A stretch of 64,000 nucleotides of DNA. It comes from Lutibacter profundi. Its GTDB lineage: Bacteria; Bacteroidota; Bacteroidia; Flavobacteriales; Flavobacteriaceae. Position 1 is the stretch's first letter. The number at the start of each line of letters is the position of its first letter. The stretch covers positions 1,022,001 through 1,086,000 of the forward strand of contig NZ_CP013355.1 in NCBI RefSeq assembly GCF_001543325.1, given 5' to 3'. The notes beneath the pieces are model-generated. The model was not told the DNA's origin. It did no database searches and saw nothing but the letters and a program-made list of their open reading frames with translations. The position numbers were made by a program, and so were the translations under genes. This document shows positions 33,564-42,549 of the stretch, piece after piece.

Positions 33564-35160
33564 ATGCTTCAGGGTTTTCTACAACGTGATATCTTGGGTC
33601 GTCAATATCATTTATAATAACCTCTTTAAATTTGGGATTGCTTTTATACAACAACTGTTTACTCTCTTCACTTAAATGTTTTAAATGAATTGTTTTCCCT
33701 GCTGATTGGTATTTTTTAACAATATTAGAAACAGCTTCTAATGCAGAATGATCACTAATTCGTGATTCAATAAAATCTATTTCAACATGCTTAGGATCAT
33801 TTTTAATATCAAATTTTTCATTAAAGGCAGCTATTGAGCCAAAAAATAACGGCCCCCAAATTTCATACACTTTTGTACCATCATCTTTTATAGTTTTACG
33901 GGCTCTAATTCGTTTTGCATTTTCCCAAGAAAAAACCAATGCACTTACAATAACCCCAGCAATTACAGCAATTGCTAAATCAAAAATAACTGTTAATGCT
34001 GAAACCAATATCAACACAAATAAATCTGTTTTAGGGATTTTATTTATAATTCTAAAACTACTCCAAGCAAAAGTTCCAATTACAACCATAAACATAACTC
34101 CTACTAACGCAGAGATAGGTACTTGTTCAATATATGATGAACCAAATACTACAAAAAACAATAGCATTAAAGCAGCTACAATACCCGACAATCTTCCTCT
34201 ACCTCCACCTTTAATATTTATAATAGACTGTCCAATCATAGCACAACCTCCCATTCCTCCAAATAAACCTGTAATAATATTTGCGCTACCTTGTGCAACA
34301 CATTCCTTATTTCCATTACCACGAGTTTCAGTTAAATCATCAATTAAATTTAATGTCATTAATGATTCTATCAAACCTATTGCAGCTAAAATTAAAGCGT
34401 AAGGAAAAATAAATGTGATAGATTCCCAAGTAAATGGAATTTTTGAAAATGTCTCTAAATGTGGTGTTGGTAAGCCTCCTTTCAAGCCTTCTCCCCCACC
34501 ATCTTTTATAAATGAACCAACAGTTGCAACATCTAAATTGGCTAAAATTGCAATAGTACTTACTACAATTATTGCTATTAACGCTTCTGGTAATTTTTGA
34601 GCTTTCTTAATTTTTGGTAATCCCCACATAATAATCATGGTTAAAGCAACCAATCCAATCATAATAAATAATTGATTTCCTTGTAGCCAAGTTTTATTTC
34701 CATTTACTGTTTTTTTAAACATTCCTAACTGGGAAACAAAAATAACAATAGCCAAGCCATTAACAAACCCCATCATAACAGGATGCGGTATTAAACGAAC
34801 AAATTTACCTAATTTCAAAAGCCCGGCTAAAACCTGTATAATTCCCATTAAAATTACAGTTGCAAATAAATAATATAGCCCTAAATTCTCATTTGGATTT
34901 CCCATAGCATTTCCTTCTGCTACTAAACTAACCATTACAACAGCCAAGGCACCTGTAGCACCAGAAATCATTCCAGGTCTACCGCCAAAAATAGCCGTAA
35001 TTAAACCAACCATAAATGCGGCATACAAACCCACTAAAGGGTCTACACCTGCCACAAAGGCAAAAGCAACCGCCTCAGGAACCAGTGCTAATGCTACTGT
35101 TACTCCTGAAAAAATATCATTTCTAACATTGGAAACTCGCTTTCTAATAAATTTAGCCAT
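33556..35160 (-). CDS. SulP family inorganic anion transporter with STAS domain
   Basis: The 534-residue protein has 10-12 transmembrane segments starting with DIFSGVTVALALVPEAVAFAFVAGVDPLVGLYAAFMVGL, the SulP signature, and GLFGGMGGCAMIGQSIINIKGGGRGRLSG in mid-protein. A C-terminal STAS domain (about 440-534) has DFIESRISDHSALEAVSNIV. Bacterial SulP proteins move sulfate, bicarbonate or other anions with sodium or protons; the substrate cannot be told here. A -7 box TATATTTG precedes the gene. The 3' end overlaps the M20 gene by eight bases on the opposite strand. Confidence 0.9.
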   Translation of the reverse strand: MAKFIRKRVSNVRNDIFSGVTVALALVPEAVAFAFVAGVDPLVGLYAAFMVGLITAIFGGRPGMISGATGALAVVMVSLVAEGNAMGNPNENLGLYYLFATVILMGIIQVLAGLLKLGKFVRLIPHPVMMGFVNGLAIVIFVSQLGMFKKTVNGNKTWLQGNQLFIMIGLVALTMIIMWGLPKIKKAQKLPEALIAIIVVSTIAILANLDVATVGSFIKDGGGEGLKGGLPTPHLETFSKIPFTWESITFIFPYALILAAIGLIESLMTLNLIDDLTETRGNGNKECVAQGSANIITGLFGGMGGCAMIGQSIINIKGGGRGRLSGIVAALMLLFFVVFGSSYIEQVPISALVGVMFMVVIGTFAWSSFRIINKIPKTDLFVLILVSALTVIFDLAIAVIAGVIVSALVFSWENAKRIRARKTIKDDGTKVYEIWGPLFFGSIAAFNEKFDIKNDPKHVEIDFIESRISDHSALEAVSNIVKKYQSAGKTIHLKHLSEESKQLLYKSNPKFKEVIINDIDDPRYHVVENPEAFN

Positions 35161-35183
35161 AGGTGTTTATTTACAAAAAGCGG

Positions 35184-35191
35184 CAAATATA
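35184..35191 (-). promoter_or_regulatory. Bacteroidota -7 box TATATTTG upstream of the SulP gene
   Basis: Exact TAnnTTTG match on the minus strand, 23 bases before the start codon; no -33 box seen. Confidence 0.55.
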
Positions 35192-35297
35192 GGCTAATTA
35201 TATGAATTGATATAAAATAATTATGATTGATAACTATTTCATTTATTTCCGCTTAATTATCTGTAAATCTATTACATATAAACAATTAATATTTGTT

Positions 35298-35879
35298 TTA
35301 AAACAACTGTTTTATATTCTCGTATGTATTAAGAAGTGCTTTTTCTGTAGCAATTTCATCTTTAAAAACAACTTTTGTTATACCTTCCTCTGTTTGAGGA
35401 GTTAATTTACCCGTATAATTTGAATGCATTAAAAACCAATAGGTAATTTTTAAAATAAATTTTTCTTCTCTAACAAAAATATGATACGTAGTTTGTAATT
35501 GTTTTTCAATTTTTAAATCTGTAATTCCACATTCTTCTTCAACTTCTCTAACAGCGCATTGCTCAATAGATTCACCTTTTTCTAATTTTCCTTTTGGTAA
35601 ATCCCATTTATTAAACCTGTAAATAAAGAGCACATCTTTAGTTGTATTTAAAACTTTACCTCCTGCAGCTTCCTGAATTGTAAAATTTAATTTAAATTGT
35701 TCCCAACATTTTTCAACATTATCACATAACAAGTAAATTTCTTTACAATTATCTTGAAAAAAATCTTCTACAATTTTTAAAACAGTAATACTTTTGAACT
35801 CTATTTTTTGAAAACCTGTTGAAATCTTCTTATTATCTGTCAAAATAATTGGACAGTCATTCACAAAAACTTTATACAT
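35298..35879 (-). CDS. NUDIX hydrolase
   Basis: The Nudix box is complete: GKLEKGESIEQCAVREVEEECGI fits Gx5Ex7REUxEExGU. The start at 35879 (MYKVFVND) gives 193 residues and a protein beginning in the first strand; an upstream ATG at 35900 would add MFITIMQ and overlap the pyrE start region. Nudix enzymes cleave nucleoside diphosphates linked to another group; substrate unknown. The first 100 residues precede the Nudix core and may form a separate small domain. The gene is divergent from pyrE with only about 13 bases between the two likely starts. Confidence 0.85.
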   Translation of the reverse strand: MYKVFVNDCPIILTDNKKISTGFQKIEFKSITVLKIVEDFFQDNCKEIYLLCDNVEKCWEQFKLNFTIQEAAGGKVLNTTKDVLFIYRFNKWDLPKGKLEKGESIEQCAVREVEEECGITDLKIEKQLQTTYHIFVREEKFILKITYWFLMHSNYTGKLTPQTEEGITKVVFKDEIATEKALLNTYENIKQLF

Positions 35880-35882
35880 TTG
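35875..35882 (+). promoter_or_regulatory. Bacteroidota -7 box TACATTTG of pyrE, overlapping the NUDIX start codon
   Basis: Exact TAnnTTTG match with a TTG 23 bases upstream (35849-35851), within the 17-23 consensus spacing. Transcription should begin about 35888, giving pyrE almost no leader. Confidence 0.6.
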
Positions 35883-35892
35883 CATTATGGTT

Positions 35893-36528
35893 ATGAACAA
35901 AGATACTGCAAAAAAAACTGCTGAAATTTTATTGCAAATAAAAGCTATTAAGTTGCAGCCAGAAGATCCATTTACTTGGGCATCAGGATGGAAATCGCCT
36001 ATTTATTGTGATAATAGAACAACGTTATCTTATCCTAAAATAAGAACTTATTTAAGAGAAAATTTAGCTAAAATTATTGAAGATCAATACGGAAGACCTG
36101 ATGTAATTGCTGGAGTAGCTACAGGTGCAATAGCTATTGGGGCTTTGATTGCCCAACAATTAAATATCCCTTTTATTTATGTAAGACCCGAACCCAAAAA
36201 ACACGGTAGAAAAAATCAAATTGAAGGTTTTTTAGAAAAAAATAAAAATGTTGTTGTAGTTGAAGATTTAATCAGTACCGGAAAAAGCAGCCTAAATGCT
36301 GTTGCTGCTTTAAAAGAAGAGGGTGCTAATGTTAAAGGAATGGTTGCTATTTTTTCATACGGATTTGATTTTGCCGTAAATAACTTTAAAGCAGCTAATG
36401 TAAAATTAAATACTTTAAGTGATTTTAATCATTTATTGGAACAATCAATTGATAGTAACTATATTTCAAAAAATGAGTTAGAAACTCTTCAGCAGTGGAG
36501 AGAAAACCCGAGTAAATGGAAACAATAA
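35893..36528 (+). CDS. pyrE: Orotate phosphoribosyltransferase
   Basis: The 211-residue enzyme makes orotidine 5'-monophosphate from orotate and PRPP. FTWASGWKSPIYCDNR binds orotate, AGVATGAIAIGALIAQ is a core loop, and VVVVEDLISTGKSSLNAV is the PRPP-binding motif (usual form has GGSS). The start MNKDTAKK at 35893 fits the position of the -7 box better than the ATG at 35887. It is followed by an SRPBCC gene in the same operon, an association often seen in flavobacteria. Other pyrimidine genes (pyrR, pyrB) are 13 kb away. Confidence 0.95.
   Translation: MNKDTAKKTAEILLQIKAIKLQPEDPFTWASGWKSPIYCDNRTTLSYPKIRTYLRENLAKIIEDQYGRPDVIAGVATGAIAIGALIAQQLNIPFIYVRPEPKKHGRKNQIEGFLEKNKNVVVVEDLISTGKSSLNAVAALKEEGANVKGMVAIFSYGFDFAVNNFKAANVKLNTLSDFNHLLEQSIDSNYISKNELETLQQWRENPSKWKQ
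35898..35905 (-). promoter_or_regulatory. Candidate -7 box TATCTTTG of the NUDIX gene, inside pyrE
   Basis: Exact TAnnTTTG on the minus strand within the first codons of pyrE, 18 bases before the NUDIX ATG. The same box variant is used before the PASTA gene. No -33 box is seen, so the call is moderate. Confidence 0.45.
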
Positions 36529-36538
36529 ACAGTTAAAC

Positions 36539-36928
36539 ATGAATTTAGAGAGCAAAAAATCAACTATTAACAAATCTCAAAAAGAATTCTTTGAATTTTT
36601 AAGCAATTTGGAAAATTTCAGACAACTAATGCCCGAGAATATCGAAAAATTTGAGGTAGATGGCGAATCATTTATTTTTAGTTTAAAAGGTATGCCAGAG
36701 ATACGACTAGTTGTTAAAGAAAAACAAGAATTTGACAAAATTATTTTAGGAGCTGCAAGCAGTAAGTTAAATTTTACGTTAACAGCATTAATAAACAAAA
36801 TTTCAGATAGTAGTTGTGAAAGTCAATTATTATTTGAAGGAGATTTTAACCCTATGATGGCTATGATGGTTAAAAAACCGCTTCAAAAATTTATAGACAC
36901 TTTATCTGAAAAAGCTACAAATTTATAA
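36539..36928 (+). CDS. SRPBCC (START-like) family protein
   Basis: The 129-residue protein resembles small SRPBCC/polyketide-cyclase-like domains: an N-terminal helix after a first strand (KSTINKSQKEFFEFLSNLENFRQLMPENIEKF), a curved sheet (ISDSSCESQLLFEGDFNPMMAMM) and a long C-terminal helix (KKPLQKFIDTLSEKATNL), forming a pocket for a hydrophobic ligand. The ligand is unknown. It lies 10 bases after pyrE and uses a terminator located inside the 3' end of the convergent birA gene. Confidence 0.75.
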   Translation: MNLESKKSTINKSQKEFFEFLSNLENFRQLMPENIEKFEVDGESFIFSLKGMPEIRLVVKEKQEFDKIILGAASSKLNFTLTALINKISDSSCESQLLFEGDFNPMMAMMVKKPLQKFIDTLSEKATNL

Positions 36929-36938
36929 CAATGGTTTT

Positions 36939-37676
36939 TTAACGACTTGCAAATTTAATTTCTTTTAAGTCAAATTTGCAAGTTTTTTTGTTTGCTAACT
37001 CAACTAAAATTCTACCACTTTTACAAATATCAACTATTTTCCCAATAAATAATTCTCTTTTATTATTTTCAAATGTTGTAGGTTTTTGGTAATTAAAAAG
37101 TGATTGTAAATATATTTTTTTTAACTTTTTAAATTCTTTTTTTTCGACATAGTTAACATAAAACTTAATAGTTTGGACTAAGTTTTCTAATAAATCATCC
37201 ATATTATAATCATTTCCTGATATATTTTTTAAAGAAGTAACATTCCCTATACTTTTAGAAAATACTTGTTGATGAACATTTAAACCAATACCAATAACTG
37301 ATTGTTTAATAAAATTACCACTTAGTACGTTCTCAATTAAAATCCCAGCAACTTTATGATTTCCTGACAAAATGTCGTTAGGCCATTTAATTTTTAGAGG
37401 TGAACTAATACCCTTGTTTATAGATGCTAAAACACCCAAAGATACAGCCATACTTAAATAAAATTGATTTTCGACTTTAAAATCATTAAATTTAATTAAA
37501 ATACTGAATGTTAGGTTTTTACCATTTTCAGACAACCAACTTGTACCCAATTGGCCTCTCCCTTTAGTTTGGTGTTTAGCTACTACAACAGTATAACTAT
37601 CAAGAGCTATTTCATTTGCCAGCTTCTTAATGTAAGAATTTGTTGAATCAATGGCATTAAGTTTGATTATATTCAT
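36939..37676 (-). CDS. birA: Biotin--[acetyl-CoA-carboxylase] ligase
   Basis: The 245-residue enzyme activates biotin with ATP and attaches it to acetyl-CoA carboxylase. Motifs are STNSYIKKLA, HQTKGRGQLGTSWLSENGKNLTFSIL (biotinyl-AMP loop GRGQLG) and LKIKWPNDILSGNHKVAGILIE. No N-terminal helix-turn-helix is present, so it should not act as a repressor. It is divergent from rsfS; each gene has a TAACTTTG -7 box in the shared 86-base region. The C-terminal codons double as the pyrE operon terminator on the other strand. Confidence 0.94.
   Translation of the reverse strand: MNIIKLNAIDSTNSYIKKLANEIALDSYTVVVAKHQTKGRGQLGTSWLSENGKNLTFSILIKFNDFKVENQFYLSMAVSLGVLASINKGISSPLKIKWPNDILSGNHKVAGILIENVLSGNFIKQSVIGIGLNVHQQVFSKSIGNVTSLKNISGNDYNMDDLLENLVQTIKFYVNYVEKKEFKKLKKIYLQSLFNYQKPTTFENNKRELFIGKIVDICKSGRILVELANKKTCKFDLKEIKFASR
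36945..36989 (+). terminator. Terminator of the pyrE operon embedded in the 3' end of birA
   Basis: A perfect 12-bp stem pairs 36945-36956 with 36972-36983 and is followed by seven Ts. It lies within the last 15 codons of birA, read on the opposite strand. Confidence 0.75.
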
Positions 37677-37695
37677 ATAGAAATTAAAAATTTAA

Positions 37696-37703
37696 CAAAG
37701 TTA
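37696..37703 (-). promoter_or_regulatory. Bacteroidota -7 box TAACTTTG of birA
   Basis: Exact TAnnTTTG match on the minus strand, 19 bases before the birA start codon. Confidence 0.6.
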
Positions 37704-37733
37704 CTTAAATCTAAATTTATCATAAAAAAGTAA

Positions 37734-37741
37734 TAACTTTG
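37734..37741 (+). promoter_or_regulatory. Bacteroidota -7 box TAACTTTG of the rsfS-ftsH operon
   Basis: Exact TAnnTTTG match 21 bases before the rsfS start codon; it is divergent from the identical box of birA. Confidence 0.6.
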
Positions 37742-37762
37742 CAGCAATCTAAATAAAAATTA

Positions 37763-38134
37763 ATGACAAAAAAAAATGTAAGTGCAGACGGCTTAATTGC
37801 AGTAATATTAAAGGCTATAGATGAAGTAAAAGGATTAGATATCCAACTATTAGATTTGAGAGAAATAGAGAACACTGTTTGTGATTATTTTATTATAAGT
37901 ACAGGAACATCCAACACACATGTTAACGCCATTTCTAGTGCTATTCAAAAACAGGTTGGTAAAATAAGTAAAGAAAAACCTTGGCATGTTGAAGGGGAAG
38001 GAAATGCAGAATGGATTTTAATAGATTATGTTAACGTTGTGGTACACGTTTTTCAAAAACAAATACGTGACTATTATGATATTGAAAGTCTTTGGGGTGA
38101 TGCCAAAATAACTGAAATAGCTTCAGCTAATTAA
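37763..38134 (+). CDS. rsfS: Ribosome silencing factor RsfS
   Basis: The 123-residue protein binds ribosomal protein L14 and blocks joining of the subunits when nutrients are short. Family signatures are ALDIQLLDLRE-like KGLDIQLLDLREIE, CDYFIISTGTSNTHVNAIS, PWHVEGEGNAEWILIDYVNVVVHVF and RDYYDIESLWGDAK. It opens an operon with ftsH 32 bases later, the common arrangement in Bacteroidota. Identification is secure. Confidence 0.95.
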   Translation: MTKKNVSADGLIAVILKAIDEVKGLDIQLLDLREIENTVCDYFIISTGTSNTHVNAISSAIQKQVGKISKEKPWHVEGEGNAEWILIDYVNVVVHVFQKQIRDYYDIESLWGDAKITEIASAN

Positions 38135-38166
38135 AAAGTTTTAAAAAAATTATTGAAATAAAAAAT

Positions 38167-40158
38167 ATGAATCCAAATAAAAAGAATACATCAAATAATA
38201 AAAACATAAAAACACCCAAATTTAATTTCTATTGGATATATGGAATTATTTTTGTGCTGTTTATTGGTTATCAGCTTTTTAATGATGGCAATATGTCTTC
38301 AAGAAATTTAAGTCAGAATGAATTTAAAACAATTCTTGATGCCAATGATATTGAGAAAATAATGATTGTTAATAGAGATATTGCAAATATTTACATCAAA
38401 AAAGAAGCATTAGAAAAAGAAAAATACAAAAAAGATAAAGGCTCTTTATATACTAGCAATTCTCCCTTATATTTTTATGACTTTGGAGATTTACAAAATT
38501 TTGAAAAAGAGTTAAAGGCTGAAAAAGAAGCTAAAAACCTCGATTTTGATACCTCTAACGTTGAGAGAACAAACCTTTTAGATCAAATATTCATGTATTT
38601 ACCTTTTATTTTTTTAATTGGGTTGTGGATTTATTTTATGAGAAGAATGTCAGGTGGAGGCGCTGGTGGAGGTGGTCAAATTTTTAGCATTGGAAAATCT
38701 AAAGCAAAATTATTTGATCAAGATCAAAAGGTAAAAACTTCATTTAAAGATGTAGCAGGTTTAGAAGGCGCAAAAGAAGAAGTACAAGAAATTGTTGACT
38801 TTTTAAAAAGCCCTGATAAATACACATCACTTGGAGGTAAAATTCCAAAAGGAGCATTATTAGTTGGACCTCCAGGAACTGGTAAAACCTTATTAGCTAA
38901 AGCTGTAGCTGGGGAAGCACATGTCCCATTTTTCTCACTTTCTGGATCAGATTTTGTTGAAATGTTTGTTGGTGTTGGAGCGTCAAGAGTTCGTGATTTA
39001 TTTAAGCAGGCTCAACAAAAAGCACCTTCTATTATTTTTATTGATGAAATTGATGCCGTTGGTAGGTCACGTGGAAAAAATAATATTACAGGAGGTAATG
39101 ATGAACGAGAAAACACTTTAAATCAATTATTAACTGAAATGGATGGTTTTGGTACAGATACAAATGTAATTGTACTTGCAGCTACCAACCGAGCTGATGT
39201 ATTAGATAAGGCATTGTTAAGAGCTGGGCGTTTTGACCGTCAAATTTATGTAGATTTACCAGATTTAAATGAACGTGCTGCTATTTTTAAAGTACATATT
39301 AAACCTTTAAAACTTAGTAAAGATGTTGATATAGATTTCCTTTCTCAGCAAACTCCGGGATTTTCTGGTGCTGATATTGCAAATTTATGTAATGAAGCTG
39401 CCCTTATTGCTGCTCGAAAAAGTAAAAAAGCTGTACATCATCAAGACTTTTTAGATGCTGTTGATAGAATTGTTGGAGGGCTTGAAAAGAAAAATAAAAT
39501 TATAGCTCCAAAAGAAAAGAAGACTATTGCTTACCATGAAGCAGGCCATGCAACTGCCAGTTGGATGTTAGAGCATGCTGCACCACTAGTAAAAGTTACT
39601 ATAGTGCCAAGAGGGCAATCATTAGGAGCTGCTTGGTATTTACCTGAAGAACGCCAAATTGTTCAATCTGAGCAAATGCTAGATGAAATGTGTGCAACAC
39701 TTGCTGGTAGAGCTGCTGAGAAATTAATGTTCAATAAAATATCTACTGGAGCATTAAACGATTTAGAAAAGGTTACAAAACAAGCAAGGGCAATGGTTAC
39801 AATTTATGGACTAAATGAGAAAATTGGTAATTTAACTTACTATGATTCATCTGGTCAATCAGACTATAATTTCACCAAACCATATAGCGAAAAAACAGCT
39901 CAAATAATTGATAAAGAAATTTCTAAAATTATTGAAGAACAATTTGAAAGAGCAGTTCAAATTCTATCTAAAAATAAAGACAAACTAACTACTTTGGCAG
40001 AATTATTACTTGAAAAAGAAGTAATATTTAAAAAGGATTTAGAAGTTATTTTTGGTAAAAGGCCCTTCAAAGAAGAAGAAAAAGAAATTATTGATAAAAA
40101 AACTGAAAATACAATTGATAAGACAAACTCTGAAAATTCATCAAAAACACAGGAGTAA
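38167..40158 (+). CDS. ftsH: ATP-dependent zinc metalloprotease FtsH
   Basis: The 663-residue membrane protease has two transmembrane helices (about residues 18-36 and 140-160) flanking a periplasmic segment, an AAA+ domain with Walker A GPPGTGKT (234-241), Walker [12 protein letters not shown] and the second region of homology, and the zinc-protease motif HEAGH (457-461). A glycine-rich segment follows the second helix. It degrades misfolded and regulatory membrane proteins, and in other bacteria LpxC. The lysine/glutamate-rich C-terminal tail after residue 630 is low complexity. It lies between rsfS and the LUD gene in the same operon. Confidence 0.97.
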   Translation: MNPNKKNTSNNKNIKTPKFNFYWIYGIIFVLFIGYQLFNDGNMSSRNLSQNEFKTILDANDIEKIMIVNRDIANIYIKKEALEKEKYKKDKGSLYTSNSPLYFYDFGDLQNFEKELKAEKEAKNLDFDTSNVERTNLLDQIFMYLPFIFLIGLWIYFMRRMSGGGAGGGGQIFSIGKSKAKLFDQDQKVKTSFKDVAGLEGAKEEVQEIVDFLKSPDKYTSLGGKIPKGALLVGPPGTGKTLLAKAVAGEAHVPFFSLSGSDFVEMFVGVGASRVRDLFKQAQQKAPSIIFIDEIDAVGRSRGKNNITGGNDERENTLNQLLTEMDGFGTDTNVIVLAATNRADVLDKALLRAGRFDRQIYVDLPDLNERAAIFKVHIKPLKLSKDVDIDFLSQQTPGFSGADIANLCNEAALIAARKSKKAVHHQDFLDAVDRIVGGLEKKNKIIAPKEKKTIAYHEAGHATASWMLEHAAPLVKVTIVPRGQSLGAAWYLPEERQIVQSEQMLDEMCATLAGRAAEKLMFNKISTGALNDLEKVTKQARAMVTIYGLNEKIGNLTYYDSSGQSDYNFTKPYSEKTAQIIDKEISKIIEEQFERAVQILSKNKDKLTTLAELLLEKEVIFKKDLEVIFGKRPFKEEEKEIIDKKTENTIDKTNSENSSKTQE

Positions 40159-40201
40159 ATCCATATCTTTTTTATAATTTTGAAATTATTCAAAATAAAT
40201 A

Positions 40202-40789
40202 ATGAGTTTTTTAAAAAAATTATTTAATACCCCTAAAGAAAAAAAGGCTGAAGATCCAACTTTGGATTTAGAAAGTTTATCACTTGATCAACTATTTGTG
40301 AGAAATTTTTTAAAAAATAATGGTAAATTTCTCTATTGTACAACTTTAGATGAAGTGACTTTAAATTTAGCAAACATAATTGAAGAAAACTCTTGGGAAA
40401 CTATTATTTGTAATGATTATGATTTACTAAAACTCACTAAAGCAATACCAATAAACATCGTTGAAACTAACAAAACCTCATTCCCTTTTTTTGTAAGTTG
40501 TGAACATTTAATTGCTGAAAATGGTAGTATCTTGTTTTCATCAAATCAACTAAAAGAATGCAAAATTTCTGAGTTAACTAAAAATTTTATTGTTTATGCA
40601 ACTACAAGTCAATTAGTTAAAACAAACGGTGATGGCTTAACGGGTATTAAATCTAGATATCAAGGCAATATTCCAAGTAATATTAGTGCAATAAAAAATT
40701 ACAATCCTAATTCTAAAAATATAGATTTCATGAATTATGGGAATACCAATGCAAAAAACTTATATTTGCTTTTGTTTGAAGATTTATAA
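40202..40789 (+). CDS. LUD domain-containing protein
   Basis: The 195-residue protein resembles the LUD domain of LutC/YkgG: SCEHLIAENGSILFSSNQLKECKISELTKNFIVYATTSQLV matches the central sheet of the domain, and the end of the chain fits NTNAKNLYLLLFEDL. LUD proteins in lut operons take part in lactate oxidation, but no lutA or lutB gene is near. The position between ftsH and the phospholipid genes cdsA and psd is conserved in flavobacteria, which suggests a different, unknown role. The LYYVFVED-like end LYLLLFEDL is typical of the family. Confidence 0.75.
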   Translation: MSFLKKLFNTPKEKKAEDPTLDLESLSLDQLFVRNFLKNNGKFLYCTTLDEVTLNLANIIEENSWETIICNDYDLLKLTKAIPINIVETNKTSFPFFVSCEHLIAENGSILFSSNQLKECKISELTKNFIVYATTSQLVKTNGDGLTGIKSRYQGNIPSNISAIKNYNPNSKNIDFMNYGNTNAKNLYLLLFEDL

Positions 40790-40792
40790 TTT

Positions 40793-41608
40793 ATGGAAAA
40801 CCTTTTAAAACGCGCACTTTCAGGACTTGTTTTTGTTAGTGTTTTAATATTCTCTATTTTATATAGTAAAATATCATTTATAGTACTTTTTTTTATTTTA
40901 ATGATACTTTGCCTCTATGAATTTAAAAAAATGATTCAGCTTAAAAGCATCTTTCCATATATAATTGGAATACTCTTTTTTGTTTTCGGAAATATTTTGA
41001 ACGTAGAAGATGTTCCTTCTAAAATGATTTTTGAATATGCAGGGGTTATGCTATTTTTAACTATTTTCATAACTTTTGCTTCTATATTATTTGCAAAAAA
41101 GGAAGAGGTTATAATTCATTTAGGAAAAATATTTTTATCAGTAATCTATATAGTGGTCCCCTTCACTTTAATTGTTCAAATACCATTTTTAAACGTTACA
41201 TTTCATTATGTAAATACTACAATTTTAGGAGTTTTTATTTTAATATGGACAAATGACACCTTTGCTTTTTTGGTTGGGTCAAACATAGGAAAACATAAAC
41301 TTTTAAAACGAATATCTCCCAATAAAACTATTGAAGGATTTGTTGGAGGCATGATTTTCACTTTCATTATGAGTTTAATTTTAGCAAAACAATTTATTAC
41401 ACTTTCATTAATACAATGGATTGTTATTGCCGGAATAGTTAGTATTTTTGGTGTTTTAGGAGATTTAATTGAGTCTATGTTCAAACGTCAGGCTGGAGTA
41501 AAAGACAGTAGTGATTTTATACCAGGACATGGTGGATTTTTAGATAGGTTTGATAGTGTTATTTTTGCTGCTCCGTTTATATTTATTTATTTACAATTAG
41601 TTCAATAA
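40793..41608 (+). CDS. cdsA: Phosphatidate cytidylyltransferase
   Basis: The 271-residue integral membrane enzyme (about eight transmembrane helices) makes CDP-diacylglycerol from phosphatidic acid and CTP. The C-terminal signature, RISPNKTIEGFVGG followed by GDLIESMFKRQAGVKDSSDFIPGHGGFLDRFDS, is complete and includes the metal-binding aspartates. It lies three bases after the LUD gene and two bases before psd, so this stretch makes phosphatidylethanolamine precursors. Confidence 0.95.
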   Translation: MENLLKRALSGLVFVSVLIFSILYSKISFIVLFFILMILCLYEFKKMIQLKSIFPYIIGILFFVFGNILNVEDVPSKMIFEYAGVMLFLTIFITFASILFAKKEEVIIHLGKIFLSVIYIVVPFTLIVQIPFLNVTFHYVNTTILGVFILIWTNDTFAFLVGSNIGKHKLLKRISPNKTIEGFVGGMIFTFIMSLILAKQFITLSLIQWIVIAGIVSIFGVLGDLIESMFKRQAGVKDSSDFIPGHGGFLDRFDSVIFAAPFIFIYLQLVQ

Positions 41609-41610
41609 TT

Positions 41611-42261
41611 ATGTTTCATAAAGAAGGTTTTAAAATAATTTTGGTTGCCACTTTTACCCTCGCCATTGGGGTTATTTTGTTAGAAAATTTAATTTCAGTT
41701 GATTGGTTGAATAAATTATTGGCATTTACACTATTAATTTTCTATATTTTAATTTTACAATTCTTCAGAAACCCTAAAAGGAATACTATTTTAAATGATA
41801 ATACCGTTATAGCTCCTGTTGATGGCAAAGTTGTTGTAATTGAAGAGGTTTTTGAAAGCGAATATTTTAAAGATAAAAGAATTCAAATTTCTATATTTAT
41901 GTCACCTCTTAATGTCCATGTAACTAGGTATCCAATTAGTGGAAATATAACCTTTAGCAAATATCATCCAGGTAAATATTTAGTTGCCTGGCATCCAAAA
42001 GCTTCAGAAGAAAATGAGCGAACAACTATTGTTATTGATAACAACGTAATAGGTAAAATATTATACCGCCAAATTGCTGGAGCCGTTGCAAGAAGAATTG
42101 TTAATTATGCAAAAATAAACAACCAAGTTACACAAGGTGAAGATGCTGGATTTATTAAATTTGGATCAAGAGTAGATTTATTTTTACCATTAAATGCTAA
42201 AATTAATGTAAAACTAAACGACAAGGTTAAAGGTGGTGAACAAGTAATTGCTACGCTTTAA
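41611..42261 (+). CDS. psd: Phosphatidylserine decarboxylase, short form
   Basis: The 216-residue proenzyme has a hydrophobic N-terminal helix pair (about 10-50), APVDGKVVVIEEV, MSPLNVHVTRYPISG and HPGKYLVAWHPKASEENER. The self-cleavage site is Gly185-Ser186 in KFGSRVDLF, where the serine becomes the pyruvoyl group. It turns phosphatidylserine into phosphatidylethanolamine. The gene follows cdsA by two bases. No pssA gene is in the window. Confidence 0.93.
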   Translation: MFHKEGFKIILVATFTLAIGVILLENLISVDWLNKLLAFTLLIFYILILQFFRNPKRNTILNDNTVIAPVDGKVVVIEEVFESEYFKDKRIQISIFMSPLNVHVTRYPISGNITFSKYHPGKYLVAWHPKASEENERTTIVIDNNVIGKILYRQIAGAVARRIVNYAKINNQVTQGEDAGFIKFGSRVDLFLPLNAKINVKLNDKVKGGEQVIATL

Positions 42262-42273
42262 TATTATTATATT

Positions 42274-42534
42274 ATGAAAAAAAAATTAGATATTGAATTT
42301 AAAAAGGCATATAAAATTGCTTGCAATACAAAAATAAAACTTCCTCCAGATGTTATGCTTGCTTTTTACGCCAACTATAAACAGGCTACTAAAGGTAATA
42401 ATTATGAACAACCATCAGGGAATATTGAATTGAGAAACTCTTTTAAATTAAATGCTTGGTTTCAATTAAGTCATGTCTCAGAGGATGAAGCAAAACAAGA
42501 ATATATAAATCTCGTAAATAAATATTTAATTTAA
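42274..42534 (+). CDS. Acyl-CoA-binding protein
   Basis: The 86-residue protein matches the four-helix acyl-CoA-binding fold: FKKAYKIACNTKIKLPPDVMLAFYANYKQATKGN, the tyrosine and lysine positions that bind the CoA phosphate, and LNAWFQLSHVSEDEAKQEYINLVNKYL. It carries long-chain acyl-CoA in the cytoplasm. The gene sits 12 bases after psd in a membrane-lipid operon. ACBP is mostly eukaryotic but is widespread in Bacteroidota. Confidence 0.92.
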   Translation: MKKKLDIEFKKAYKIACNTKIKLPPDVMLAFYANYKQATKGNNYEQPSGNIELRNSFKLNAWFQLSHVSEDEAKQEYINLVNKYLI

Positions 42535-42549
42535 ACTATACTAACTATC

